Made by a program: the position numbers and the translations under genes
Source: Acidimicrobiaceae bacterium
Lineage (GTDB): Bacteria > Actinomycetota > Acidimicrobiia > Acidimicrobiales > UBA8190
Reading direction: 5' to 3'
NCBI GenBank assembly: GCA_003139255.1
Contig: PLIG01000092.1
Location: 12,841-48,118, forward strand
DNA length: 35,278 bases
The notes under the pieces: generated by a model
What the model saw: the letters and a program-made list of their open reading frames with translations, nothing else
The model's database searches: none
Told to the model about the DNA's origin: nothing
Part shown: positions 16,901 through 25,219 of the stretch, in pieces
Numbering within the stretch: the first letter of the stretch is position 1
Layout of the letters: each line of letters begins with the position of its first letter

Positions 16901-17090
16901 CCAGCGATTCCAGCCATGGAGCAGGCATCGCCTCGCTTACGCGGCCAATGGCGCAGGGGCAAGCTGGCGGGCACCCCAGCCAGCGCGATCATCCTGTCCA
17001 AGCGTCGCCTATCACCCGACTGGGCATAGGACCCGGTGCAGAGACCCTACGATCACTCCATGCCACCTACAGGGGACGGAGGCAACCGCT

Positions 17091-17444
17091 GTGAGCCAGA
17101 ATGACGATTGGTCACCCGATGAACCATTGGGCACAGAAGCGTTCGAGCAGGGAGACGAAGCGCTCGATGAGGGCTCCAGGATCGATTCGGATTTGATCGA
17201 AGAGGTCGAGCAGGACTCCTCACGCGATCCCACACTTCAGGTAGACGAATGTGAACTCGAGGAGGCCGACGCGGAGCTCGACGACCCTGAAGTTCTGGTC
17301 ACCCTCGACGGAGGTATCGACGACCCCGATGGCCTAGGAGGGCCCTCAAGTCGCACTCGCTCTCGACATGAAGACAAAGAGGGCTGGGATCTCGACGCAT
17401 CGATGGCAAGCGGCAACGAACCTGATGCGGATTCGACCGACTGA
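17091..17444 (+). CDS. Highly acidic small hypothetical protein
   Basis: A 117-residue protein starting at GTG 17091, with a textbook GGAGG site 8 nt upstream. Asp and Glu dominate: DDWSPDEPLGTEAFEQGDEA, then EVEQDSSRD, EADAELDDPEVLVTLDGGID. No membrane segment or catalytic motif is seen. The block LDDPEVLVTLDGGIDDPDG looks conserved and resembles hypothetical proteins of related actinobacteria, but I know of no function. A longer in-frame ORF from 16686 is a shadow of the decayed gene on the other strand. Confidence 0.7.
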   Translation: MSQNDDWSPDEPLGTEAFEQGDEALDEGSRIDSDLIEEVEQDSSRDPTLQVDECELEEADAELDDPEVLVTLDGGIDDPDGLGGPSSRTRSRHEDKEGWDLDASMASGNEPDADSTD

Positions 17445-17582
17445 CGGATTCCTGAGCCGGGCGCACGCGCTTACTACTGCGAGGTGGTCACGGCGAACCC
17501 GGTTTGTGCTCGGGCGCTTTGACGGTCCTGCTCACCAGGACGGGGGAGAGGGGGTCACCAGAACAAAGTACCTGTTCAGAGG

Positions 17583-17635
17583 GCGGAGGGGGAGGGATTC
17601 GAACCCCCGGGCCTTTTGGGCCAAGGTTTTTCAAG
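17583..17635 (-). tRNA. 3' half of a tRNA-Ser(UGA)-like gene (attachment-site remnant)
   Basis: On the minus strand this reads from the anticodon loop (cttgaaa) through a long variable arm (ggcccaaaaggcc hairpin) and a T-arm (ggttcgaatcc) to an acceptor end cctccgcc. The 5' half is missing: the bases before the loop cannot pair with the expected 39-43 strand. Breaks at the anticodon loop are typical of tyrosine-integrase crossover sites, so this looks like a leftover attachment site rather than a functional tRNA. Confidence 0.6.
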
Positions 17636-17801
17636 AGAGAACTGATGTTTCTAACGGCTCGCCGCTGTTAGGCGATGTGCCCTTCGAGCTGCACTTTTGT
17701 TCCTACCGCTTGTCAGGGGTCGCGGAGATTTGCCGGGATTTGTAGTCCAAAAAGTAGTCCGAGCAAACGGCTACGAACTAACGCTCTTGGAGCCTTCGAC
17801 C

Positions 17802-17849
17802 CATTCTCACGCTCTGGGGCTTCGGCGGTTCGAGTCCGCTTCTCGCCCC
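17802..17849 (+). tRNA. tRNA-like 3' fragment
   Basis: Contains a convincing T-arm (ggcgg-ttcgagt-ccgct) followed by an acceptor-like tctcgcccc and preceded by an anticodon-loop-like ctcacgc. No matching 5' acceptor (ggggcga) lies upstream and the variable region is too long, so it is not an intact tRNA. Its identity is unclear. It is another candidate integration remnant, 170 nt from the tRNA-Ser fragment. Confidence 0.4.
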
Positions 17850-17936
17850 TCCGGCTTCCTTTGTGTCCCTATACGGTGCGATTCGCACGAGCTCGCGATG
17901 GTCCTCTAGCGACCGTGCGCCCGCCCGACGCGGAGG

Positions 17937-19256
17937 TTAGCTGGCTCGCTTGTATTGAGTGCGACTGCCGCGCCGTCCCGGCCCGGATCTTCGGGGCTGT
18001 CCGGGATCCCGCGCTGTCTTCGCATTCGAGCCGGAACGCACTGACTGGCCCCGACCACCTTTGCGTGCGCCCTGCTGCTCAGAGCGACGGATCGCCCCGG
18101 TGCCGTGGTCGACACTCAGGGAGGTGGTGACGGTCGCTGTCGAGGGGCCATCGGGCGCGTCGAGGCCTTGAGTTAGACCGAGGGCCCGCTGCATACCGCG
18201 CACAGTTGAGTGATGTTCGTCGGTGACCAGCGAGACGACCGTGCCGGTCTTGCCGGCGCGGCCCGTGCGACCTGAACGGTGGAGGTAGTCGGTTGCGTCG
18301 GTCGGCGGGTCGAAGTGCACGACGCAGGGCAAGTCCTCGACGTGAATGCCACGGGCGGCGACGTCGGTGGCCACCAGGGCGCGCGCGCGCCCGCGAGTGA
18401 AAGCTGCAAGGGCCCGCTCACGCTGGGCCTGTGTGCGGTCGCCGTGGATCGCCACCGCGGAGATCCCCGCCTGGCTGAGTTGCCGGGCGACCCGATCGGT
18501 CCCGCGTCGTGTGCGGCAGAAGACAACCGCCCGACCATGCTGGCTGACCAGACGGGCCGTCAATTGGATCCGCTCTGAGCGCTCGGCCCGCCAGAAGAGG
18601 TGGGCCACCGCGCCCACACTTGACTCGTCGGCCACCACGTCGCGACGCACTGGGTCGTGTTGGTACCTGCTGATGATGGTTTCCACTTCGCGCCCGATAG
18701 TGGCCGAAAAGAGCAGCACCTGACGCTCCGGGGAGGTCTGGTCGAGCAGGCGGCGGACGGCCGGGAGGAATCCCATGTCGGCCATCCGGTCGGCTTCGTC
18801 GAGGACTACCGTCCGTGCGTCGCTCAGATTGAGGGCTCCCTGCTTCAGCAAGTCCTCAAGCCGGCCCGGGCAGGCGACGACGATGTCGACACCGCGATCG
18901 AGGGCTCGGCGACTTGCGCCATAGGCGGTGCCGCCGTAGATCGCGATGGTGCGATCGCCGTGCTCGCCGGCAAGCAGGGCGATCTCGCCCTGCACCTGCG
19001 AGGCCAGCTCGCGGGTGGGAACGAGCACTAGCGCCCGAGGTCGGCGGGGCACCGATCCGGTGGCCGCGGCGACCACGGCAATCCCGAATGCGATGGTTTT
19101 GCCCGATCCAGTCGGGGCCCGGCCGCAGACGTCCCGGCCGGCCAGGGCATCGGGGATGGTGGCCGCCTGGATCGGAAATGGGCTGACGATGCCTTGCTGG
19201 GCGAGACGAGCCACCAGGCGGGCGGGGACGCCCAGATCAGAAAATGAGGTATTCAC
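17937..19256 (-). CDS. DEAD-box ATP-dependent RNA helicase (RhlE-like)
   Basis: An RNA helicase for RNA unwinding in ribosome assembly or mRNA turnover. Motifs in order: Q motif PFPIQAATIP, Walker A APTGSGKT, PTRELASQ, CPGRLEDLL, DEAD in VLDEADRM, SAT in LFSATIG, VATDVAARGI and HRSGRTGRAGKTG. The C-terminal ~60 residues are basic and Gly/Arg/Ser-rich, a likely RNA-binding tail. GTG at 19256 is chosen because AGGAG lies 4 nt upstream; a TTG ten codons earlier is possible. The gene is bracketed by tRNA 3' fragments, so it may have arrived or been rearranged with an integrative element, although DEAD-box helicases are normal chromosomal genes. Confidence 0.92.
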   Translation of the reverse strand: MNTSFSDLGVPARLVARLAQQGIVSPFPIQAATIPDALAGRDVCGRAPTGSGKTIAFGIAVVAAATGSVPRRPRALVLVPTRELASQVQGEIALLAGEHGDRTIAIYGGTAYGASRRALDRGVDIVVACPGRLEDLLKQGALNLSDARTVVLDEADRMADMGFLPAVRRLLDQTSPERQVLLFSATIGREVETIISRYQHDPVRRDVVADESSVGAVAHLFWRAERSERIQLTARLVSQHGRAVVFCRTRRGTDRVARQLSQAGISAVAIHGDRTQAQRERALAAFTRGRARALVATDVAARGIHVEDLPCVVHFDPPTDATDYLHRSGRTGRAGKTGTVVSLVTDEHHSTVRGMQRALGLTQGLDAPDGPSTATVTTSLSVDHGTGAIRRSEQQGARKGGRGQSVRSGSNAKTARDPGQPRRSGPGRRGSRTQYKRAS

Positions 19257-19418
19257 AGGACTCCTGTCGAGTGAGAAACAGGCCAACTCGAACAGGAACT
19301 CGAATCAGGCCCTTCGGCGAAGGTGCCGACGGTCGGTCGAAGAAACGACCGGTTACATATGCAACTTAGCAGGACTTCGGTGCTCCTATTTCACCTGCAG
19401 GTCCCGGTCCATCCAATT

Positions 19419-19488
19419 GAGTCGGTTGACGATCCGACGTCCCCTGACGCGCAAGGGGTCAGAGGTTCGAGTCCTCCACGGCTCACCA
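19419..19488 (+). tRNA. tRNA-Lys-like 3' fragment ending in CCA
   Basis: The 3' part ggggtcagaggttcgagtcc followed by tccacggctcacca matches the variable loop, T-arm, acceptor and encoded CCA of an actinobacterial tRNA-Lys-type gene. The upstream part (tgagtcggtt, gatccgac) only faintly resembles a D-arm and anticodon arm, and the 5' acceptor gagccgt is missing. It is read as a pseudo-tRNA or attachment-site remnant left by an integrative element. Confidence 0.5.
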
Positions 19489-20075
19489 TCGCGGGACGCG
19501 AACGCAGAATCTTATCCAGGACTGTCAGCCGAAATCCCTGGTAGTGGACCAGGGCCTGGATCTCTTCCGTGGTGCTTTGGTTCGAGAGTTGTCCGCTCAC
19601 CTCACGGTGACCAGACTCGAATCGGCATCGCGTTTACATCTGGGCCACGCATCAAGAGTCCATGCAAGTCGGTTTTGCGGTTCGTCAGCGCTTGCCGATA
19701 TCTGCCGTGACTTGCATGTTGTTCTCACCGTTCACTGGCCTTCGCGGGGTGTGAATGGAAGACGACGACGCAGTCTGCGGGCACGCTCCCCTCTCCCTCT
19801 CGCGACGCTTGGCAAGGTACTCCAAGAGACTGCTAGGCGGTCTCAGCGTTCGCCGACATTGATCAACATATCCTTTGACCCTGCAGTTACGTGTCAACGG
19901 CTGATCATGCTTCGCGTCGCTTTGCCGGGAATTTTTGCCCAGATTTTTGCCCAAGCTTCGGTTCGTTCACCTGGGCTCGCGCGACACTTCTGAAGCGTCG
20001 AAAGCGCCGGAACAGATGGCAGCGCGGGTATCCCCCAGCGGTCGCAACGCGACAACGGACGCATAGCGGGGCGCG
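19489..20075. other. Gene-free stretch between tRNA fragment and fic
   Basis: About 590 nt with no ORF I can support. It contains a 10-bp inverted repeat (19661-19670 and 19709-19718) and short decayed reading frames without recognisable homology. The base pattern and flanking tRNA fragment fit the worn end of an integrated element. Confidence 0.5.
19661..19718. repeat. 10-bp inverted repeat, 38-nt spacer
   Basis: Catgcaagtc at 19661-19670 and its exact reverse complement gacttgcatg at 19709-19718. It lies 170 nt downstream of the tRNA-Lys-like fragment, a place where integrase or excisionase sites are often found. Function is not established. Confidence 0.5.
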
Positions 20076-21080
20076 TCAAGATCGACGCTGGTACTTACTC
20101 TCTACGTACTCATCGACCCACACGCGGGTACTGCGCCACTGGCCGTCGGGGCCTTTCTGCCCCCTGAGCCGCCCCCGCTCGATCGCCGCCCGTAGCGTGA
20201 ACACGCTCTGCTTCTTCGTAGCCAATGCAGCCAGGGGAACCAACCGATGTAGTCCTGTTACCGCCGGCACCACAAAGCGGTAGAGGTTGTCGGTGACGGC
20301 GCGGGCGATCAGTTCGCCGAGGGGGCCGGGATCCCCACTGTCGGCCTTTCTCAGCGCACCGAGGTACCTGTTGCGATCGCGGGTGTAGATCACGGCGGGC
20401 GGGTAGCCAAGACGCACCAGGAGCAGGTTCATGAGGAGGCGTCCCGTGCGGCCATTGCCGTCGAGGAACGGATGGATCCTCTCGAAGGCTCCGTGCGCTG
20501 TGGCGACCGATTCGACAGGGTTGGCGCCGGCGCCGGCGCCGAGCGACCTGACCCAGTCAATCATGGCGGCGTCCACCTCGACCCACGATGGCGGGATCAT
20601 CCCGCCGGGGAAGGGTTGGATGTCGTGGCGCCGGAAGTTTCCGGGCCCCTCCAGGGGCCCGGCATTGGGATGGGGGGCGACGCCCCACATCGGGCCGAGC
20701 GCCAGCTGGTGAACGTGACGGACCTCGGTCAGCGTGAGAGGCGCCTCTGAGGCCCAGTCGCCCGGCTCGAGGGCCTGTCCGTATACCCACTTGGCAGCCT
20801 CGGCGTAGCCGGTCACCTCCATATATTCCTTGAGCTCCTTGTTCCCGACGGCCCGGCCCTCAGCCAGCAGGGCCTCAACTTGCTGGATGACCAGGGTGTT
20901 GCCCTCCAACGCCGTGGAGTGGTGGGCCTCCTGGTGCCAGATCGAGGTCCAGATGCCCTCTGCCTCGGTTGGCGACGGCAGGCCGCCCATGCGTTCACGA
21001 AGCTCGGTGATGGCCTCCTCCAGCCGTTGGTAGACCAGTTGTCGGGTTGGGCGGCCCCGCTGAGATTTGTTGTGCTCCAC
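20076..21080 (-). CDS. Fic-domain AMP transferase, class II (self-inhibited)
   Basis: Fic proteins transfer AMP (or other phosphoryl groups) to protein hydroxyls. The catalytic motif HPFLDGNGR is at residues 203-211, and the inhibitory helix motif S-x3-E-G (S55-G60, STALEGN) lies N-terminal, the class II arrangement in which the glutamate blocks ATP binding in cis. A flap region (GPGNFRRHDIQPF) precedes the core. The C-terminal ~70 residues (ALATKKQSVFTLRAAIERG) look like a winged-helix module, common in this class. It is 334 residues from GTG 21080; the start lies inside an inverted repeat that may be an autoregulatory operator. No separate antitoxin gene is adjacent, as expected for class II. 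The target is unknown. Confidence 0.88.
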   Translation of the reverse strand: MEHNKSQRGRPTRQLVYQRLEEAITELRERMGGLPSPTEAEGIWTSIWHQEAHHSTALEGNTLVIQQVEALLAEGRAVGNKELKEYMEVTGYAEAAKWVYGQALEPGDWASEAPLTLTEVRHVHQLALGPMWGVAPHPNAGPLEGPGNFRRHDIQPFPGGMIPPSWVEVDAAMIDWVRSLGAGAGANPVESVATAHGAFERIHPFLDGNGRTGRLLMNLLLVRLGYPPAVIYTRDRNRYLGALRKADSGDPGPLGELIARAVTDNLYRFVVPAVTGLHRLVPLAALATKKQSVFTLRAAIERGRLRGQKGPDGQWRSTRVWVDEYVESKYQRRS

Positions 21081-21104
21081 GGAAATTAATGTTATTACAA
21101 CAAA
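21066..21104 (-). promoter_or_regulatory. 8-bp inverted repeat spanning the fic start
   Basis: Tttgttgt at 21066-21073 and its exact reverse complement acaacaaa at 21097-21104, with an AT-rich 23-nt spacer that contains the fic GTG. The sequence is unusually AT-rich for this window. It may be an operator for autoregulation by the winged-helix end of Fic; this is inference. Confidence 0.35.
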
Positions 21105-21395
21105 CGCCGGACTTGTCGTGTTCTATTTAATTCGGCTGGGACTCAACAAAGTCCGCCCGGGGCGGACAGAAGCCTGCTGCCTTGACAAACTGACTGCCAG
21201 TCAGCCGTCGGTTTCGCCAAGGCTCGTCAACGCTCGCGGAGATGATGGAGGCGAGCCGAAGCGGCACGACAACCGGGTTGACAGGTACTCCCTGTTCGCC
21301 CAGACGGGCGGGTCTCAGCATTCGCCAGCCTTAATCGATATGGATCCGCATTCCGAGCGAGCCGTGCTGCCGAGTCCGGTTGTAGACCCGTTATC

Positions 21396-21836
21396 TCACT
21401 TCCCTTTAGGAGGAGATGATGGATCGAACACGATGAACTCATGGGCAGCGGCTTCGAGCTGTTCCGGGAACAGATCGAAGCCGCCATCTATCCGACTACA
21501 CAGACCGCTTCTCTCAAGATTGTCCAGCGCTTGAGCGACTGCATTGCGGTTAGCTCCACCGACGAGTCCAGCCAACTCGTTGATCTTGATGAGCCAGCGC
21601 GTATTCTGAGTTACTTTCCAATGATGGAGAAGGGCCGTAAGGACGCGGCGTTCCACCGTGCGACTTGGTAGACGGTACTGGGTAGCAGCTAGACGACGAG
21701 CGAGTTCTCTAAACATGTTTACAGCTGTCGTGGGTGAAGCCCGCGCGATTTCTTGGACGATGGCTCGACCAGATTCAGGGCTGCCATCGCTCAGAAGGGC
21801 GCGCAACTTCACATAGCGCCTGCTAGCGATCGTCAC
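21396..21836 (-). CDS. CRP/FNR-type DNA-binding domain, N-terminally truncated
   Basis: A 146-residue ORF whose second half is a CRP-family winged helix: LPSRTVERRVLTALLHHW, then INELAGLVGGANRNAVAQALDNLERSGL. The first ~50 residues resemble the tail of the dimerisation helix (ESGRAIVQEIARASPTTAVNMFRELARRLAATQ). The cyclic-nucleotide-binding beta-barrel (~100 residues) is absent, and an in-frame TGA lies just before the GTG start, so the gene has either lost its sensor half or is a stand-alone DNA-binding fragment. It is divergent from the Hdr-like operon 130 bp away and could have been its regulator. Confidence 0.6.
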   Translation of the reverse strand: MTIASRRYVKLRALLSDGSPESGRAIVQEIARASPTTAVNMFRELARRLAATQYRLPSRTVERRVLTALLHHWKVTQNTRWLIKINELAGLVGGANRNAVAQALDNLERSGLCSRIDGGFDLFPEQLEAAAHEFIVFDPSSPPKGK

Positions 21837-21969
21837 TGGGATTCACAGGCGCCTTTGCGAGTCCTCCCAGCTTCGTCCCAGGTTCTTGAAGCATGCTGGA
21901 TTCGCTCGTGCTCGCCTTTGTCGTGGGAGATATCCCTGGGGATTCGGATCGGTCACGGGTCGCCTACGC

Positions 21970-24168
21970 ATGAACGCGAAATACGTGACGCGCGCCGCCG
22001 CCGGCACCGTCGATTTTGGTTGGCGCCTCCACGGCCGACCCACGACGATGCCGCCCGACCATTCCTTCGAACTGGCAGCAGCCAAGCCTGACAGCTCCTT
22101 CCTCGCACCCTACTGTCGGGATCTCGCAGGCCTTCGGTCCTGCTTGCAGTGCGGAGTCTGTACCGCTACGTGTGATCTGGCCGGCGACGACGGCCGGTTC
22201 CCTCGGCGGCAGATCACTTTTGTTCGCCTCGGGCTGGAGGACAGGCTCGTCAGCGACCCGGACATCTGGCATTGCTACGGCTGCACCGAGTGCTCCGCCC
22301 GGTGCCCTTCAGGTGTGAATCCGGCCGGTGTCATGGGAGCGCTCAGGCAGTTCGCCACCGAACGCTACGCGTACCCGCGGTCGGTCGCGCGTGTCGTTAA
22401 CGGGGCGCGATCGTTCTGGCTCGTCTACGTCGGTGCCGCCGCGCTCTTGTCCGTCCTGGTCGCAGCGACCGGAGCGTTCAACCCCGGCCCCGGGCCACCG
22501 CGGTACGCGGGCATGCTGCCCAATCGGGCTCTCGTACCGTTCTTCTCGGTCTTCACGATCTTGCCGATAGTCGCGGTGGCCATAGGCGCCACGAGAGCCT
22601 GGAGCGCTTGGTACGGGTCGCCGCTGCGGGCCGCCGCGAGGCCTCGGATCTTTTGGCGGGCCCTGCGGCTCGGCATTGCCGAGATCTTGGCGCACCGCAG
22701 GTTCTCCTCGTGCAAGGAGCGTCGACTCAGGCCCTGGGCCCACGGGGCGGTCCTCTATGGCTTTTTCGGCCTTCTGGTCGTCTCTTGCGCGCTGGGGTTG
22801 CTCGTGCTCACCGGCCGGCCTTACCCGGTCCCGATGTCCGATCCGTTCAAGGTGTTGGGCAATGTCTCGGGTGCTCTGCTGGTAGTGGGCGCCTCCTATT
22901 TCTTGCTCCTGCGGGTCGTCGACTCGTTGAAAGGCCACGCCGGCGCGGTCTTTGACTGGAGCTTCCTCTGCAACGTGCTGCTGGTGACGCTCACAGGCGT
23001 CGGAGCGGAGGCGTTTCGTGTCACGAACGCCAGGACCCTTGCGTATCCCGTCTACTTCGTTCACTTGGTGCTCGTATTGGTCCTGATTGTCACGCTGCCC
23101 TACACCAAGCTCGCTCATGGTGTGTACCGGGTGATGGCGGTGGTGGGTCAGCGGTACGAAGAGCTCGTGGGAGAGGAACGATCCCTCGGGCCCCGTGCAG
23201 CAGCACACGATCAGTCGCTACGGACAAAGACAGCCGAGCCGCCCGTTGCGCCAGAGCACCTCGTGGAGTTGGGTCACCGCGAACTGGCCGCCTACTCGGA
23301 CACCGAGCTCAGCGCGGCCTACTACATGCTGCGTGACGCGACCGAGCCCAGCGCAAGCGGGCAGCACTACCCGAACATCAAGCGGATCTTCGGCACGCCG
23401 TTCGAGCGCGAAAAGGACAGACGGGAGGTGAAGGCCCTCCTGAGCGGACCAAGCACACCTGAGTGGCAGGACTGGTACGAGAAGGCCGCCGAACGGCCCT
23501 GCACCTGGTGGATCGAGAACCACCTTGTAGCCCGCCATGCCCTTTCTCCGTGCACCTCCTGTGGCATGTGCACGTCTGTGTGCCCGGCGGCCGAGTACTA
23601 CGAGGAGTACGACCCGCGGTGCATAGTCGACGTGGCGCTCTCGGGGAACGAGGAACGGCTTGTCGAACTTCTCCAGTCCGACTTCCTCTGGTACTGCGTG
23701 CAGTGTGGCTCGTGCAATTCGCGCTGCCCGATGGAGATAGACATCATGAGCCTCATAACCTCGCTTCGCTGTCTCGCGCAGATTAAGGGCTACCACCTGA
23801 AGAGCGTGCGCGGCAGACAGCAGTACGCCGGCCGGCACTTGTGGGGCGCCAACCTCTGGAACCGGGCATGTAGTTTGTACTTCCGCAACGGCGATCCGAT
23901 CGATCATCCTGACTTTGGCCCTCGGTACGCACGCTGGCAGGCGGAGCTGGAGGATCAATTCGTCCGCTTGGGCGCCCAGCCCGACACGGACGGGACCTTC
24001 GCTGGCCGCAAGGTGGCCCCGGCGACACTTGACGAATTGCGCAGCTGCATCCGCGGTGGGGGGACCTTGTTTCTCTGGAACAAGGTCGAGGAGCACGCGG
24101 CCGCAGATGCCAAGAGGCTCGGTCTCGACCTCGATGAGTACTACGACAAGGTGAGAACAGAAGGATGA
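21970..24168 (+). CDS. HdrC-cytochrome b-HdrC fusion (QmoC/DsrMK-like membrane electron-transfer subunit)
   Basis: A ~732-residue fusion. Part 1 (residues ~45-135) is HdrC-like, with two CxxCxxCxxxC sets: C58-C61-C64-C68 and C102-C105-C108-C112. Part 2 (~148-390) has about six hydrophobic spans with histidines suited to b-heme ligation (H258, H365, H383), as in QmoC, HdrE or DsrM. Part 3 (~430-620) is a second HdrC-like module with C528-C531-C534-C538 and C576-C579-C582-C586. It should move electrons between the quinone pool and four [4Fe-4S] clusters. The start is uncertain: ATG 21970 is used, ATG 22048 would put the first Cys near residue 32 as in HdrC, and TTG 21886 is possible. It is the first gene of a tight three-gene operon (4-nt gap to the next). 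The double HdrC plus cytochrome order is one I do not know from characterised complexes. Confidence 0.85.
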   Translation: MNAKYVTRAAAGTVDFGWRLHGRPTTMPPDHSFELAAAKPDSSFLAPYCRDLAGLRSCLQCGVCTATCDLAGDDGRFPRRQITFVRLGLEDRLVSDPDIWHCYGCTECSARCPSGVNPAGVMGALRQFATERYAYPRSVARVVNGARSFWLVYVGAAALLSVLVAATGAFNPGPGPPRYAGMLPNRALVPFFSVFTILPIVAVAIGATRAWSAWYGSPLRAAARPRIFWRALRLGIAEILAHRRFSSCKERRLRPWAHGAVLYGFFGLLVVSCALGLLVLTGRPYPVPMSDPFKVLGNVSGALLVVGASYFLLLRVVDSLKGHAGAVFDWSFLCNVLLVTLTGVGAEAFRVTNARTLAYPVYFVHLVLVLVLIVTLPYTKLAHGVYRVMAVVGQRYEELVGEERSLGPRAAAHDQSLRTKTAEPPVAPEHLVELGHRELAAYSDTELSAAYYMLRDATEPSASGQHYPNIKRIFGTPFEREKDRREVKALLSGPSTPEWQDWYEKAAERPCTWWIENHLVARHALSPCTSCGMCTSVCPAAEYYEEYDPRCIVDVALSGNEERLVELLQSDFLWYCVQCGSCNSRCPMEIDIMSLITSLRCLAQIKGYHLKSVRGRQQYAGRHLWGANLWNRACSLYFRNGDPIDHPDFGPRYARWQAELEDQFVRLGAQPDTDGTFAGRKVAPATLDELRSCIRGGGTLFLWNKVEEHAAADAKRLGLDLDEYYDKVRTEG

Positions 24169-24172
24169 CTCG

Positions 24173-25219
24173 ATGAACCTCCCGCCGATCACGACACGCC
24201 GCTACGTGAAACCGATACCCGACGACGGCTATTACCTCACGCCGAGTTGCGTCCTCGGCGTGTTTAGTCCCGCCACCGAGCCGCTCGTCGCTCGTCTCTA
24301 CGATCTTCTGGGGCGCCGCTGGGCCATGGGCGGCATCGGACCGGAGTCGCAAAACACGTGCTGTTCCGGCATCGCTACGCATGGAAACGTCTTCACGATC
24401 GAGAGCTCGCTGCTCGTCGTGGCGCGCCTGTGGTCACTGTGCGCCGAAGCCGGATTCACGAACATAACCACCGCCTGCGTCACGTCGTTCGCTGTCCATA
24501 ACGAGTGCATCGAGTTGCTCCACAAGGAGCCCGGGCTGGCGAAGAAGGTGGACCGCGTCCTCGTCGAGAGCTGCGGCCGGGGGCTCGTCGTGCCCGAAAA
24601 CATCGTGCACTGCTGTGACGTCATCTACCGCTACCGCTCCGAGCTCGCCAGCTCGATGAAGTACCGCCTGGTCGACGCCGCGACCGGCCGTCCCCTGAAG
24701 GTGGTCGACCACGTAGGTTGCCATTACAACAAGCTGTTCCCTCGGAAGTCGGTTGGCGGAACCGAGTATTGCGACGTGCTGACGGCGATGATCCGTGAAT
24801 GGGGTGGCGAGGAGGTGGACTATCCCGAGCGTCGCCACTGCTGCGGCATGGGCTTCCGTCAGTGCATGATCCGCCCGAACCGCGGCTTCACAGTGGCTTG
24901 CGTTCGCAAGAAGCTTGAGAGCATGGCCCCCTATGAACCAGATCTGATGCTCACGAATTGCCCGGGTTGCCTCCATGTCCTCGACCATGAGCAATGGGCT
25001 GTGAACGAGCTCACAGGCGCCGATCACCGGGTGCCGGTTCTCAACTATGCAGAGCTCGCCGGTCTTCTGCTCGGTTGGGACCCCTATGAAGTCGTCGGCA
25101 TCCAGACCCACACCGTCCCGGTCGAGCCGTTCCTGGAACGAATCGGCATCCCCGACCCGGCGAGCCCTGCCTACCTGGAGGACCGGTCGTTTGCCGTCCT
25201 GGGGGGCGCGATCGGATGA
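24173..25219 (+). CDS. HdrB-like CCG-domain subunit (one incomplete cluster motif)
   Basis: HdrB holds the active site of heterodisulfide reductase, where two CCG motifs bind noncubane [4Fe-4S] clusters that cleave disulfides. Motif 2 here is complete: C183, C223-C224, C263-x2-C266 (TNCPGCLH). Motif 1 has C26, C63-C64 and C102, but the last cysteine of the expected C-x2-C is Ser105 (ACVTSF), so that cluster may be altered or lost. Product 348 residues. AGAAGGA lies upstream of ATG 24173, which is 4 nt after the fusion gene; its stop overlaps the next start (ATGA). In function it should pair with the second HdrC module of gene 1, since HdrB plus HdrC makes the DsrK/HdrD arrangement. The natural substrate is unknown. 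Confidence 0.87.
   Translation: MNLPPITTRRYVKPIPDDGYYLTPSCVLGVFSPATEPLVARLYDLLGRRWAMGGIGPESQNTCCSGIATHGNVFTIESSLLVVARLWSLCAEAGFTNITTACVTSFAVHNECIELLHKEPGLAKKVDRVLVESCGRGLVVPENIVHCCDVIYRYRSELASSMKYRLVDAATGRPLKVVDHVGCHYNKLFPRKSVGGTEYCDVLTAMIREWGGEEVDYPERRHCCGMGFRQCMIRPNRGFTVACVRKKLESMAPYEPDLMLTNCPGCLHVLDHEQWAVNELTGADHRVPVLNYAELAGLLLGWDPYEVVGIQTHTVPVEPFLERIGIPDPASPAYLEDRSFAVLGGAIG

Noticed and set aside
17583-17670. Complete tRNA-Ser gene
   Set aside because: No 5' acceptor, D-arm or pairing anticodon stem can be formed; only the 3' half is present.
19412-19488. Complete tRNA-Lys or tRNA-Val gene
   Set aside because: The 3' end is good, but no 5' acceptor strand matches and the anticodon arm does not fold with a U33.
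18946-19710. Plus-strand ORF opposite the helicase
   Set aside because: Antisense shadow of the helicase fused to a translated tRNA fragment (GSEVRVLHGSP is typical of translated tRNA).
21087-21395. Possible extra gene between fic and the CRP-like ORF
   Set aside because: Short frames on both strands lack motifs, ribosome sites or conserved composition; treated as intergenic.
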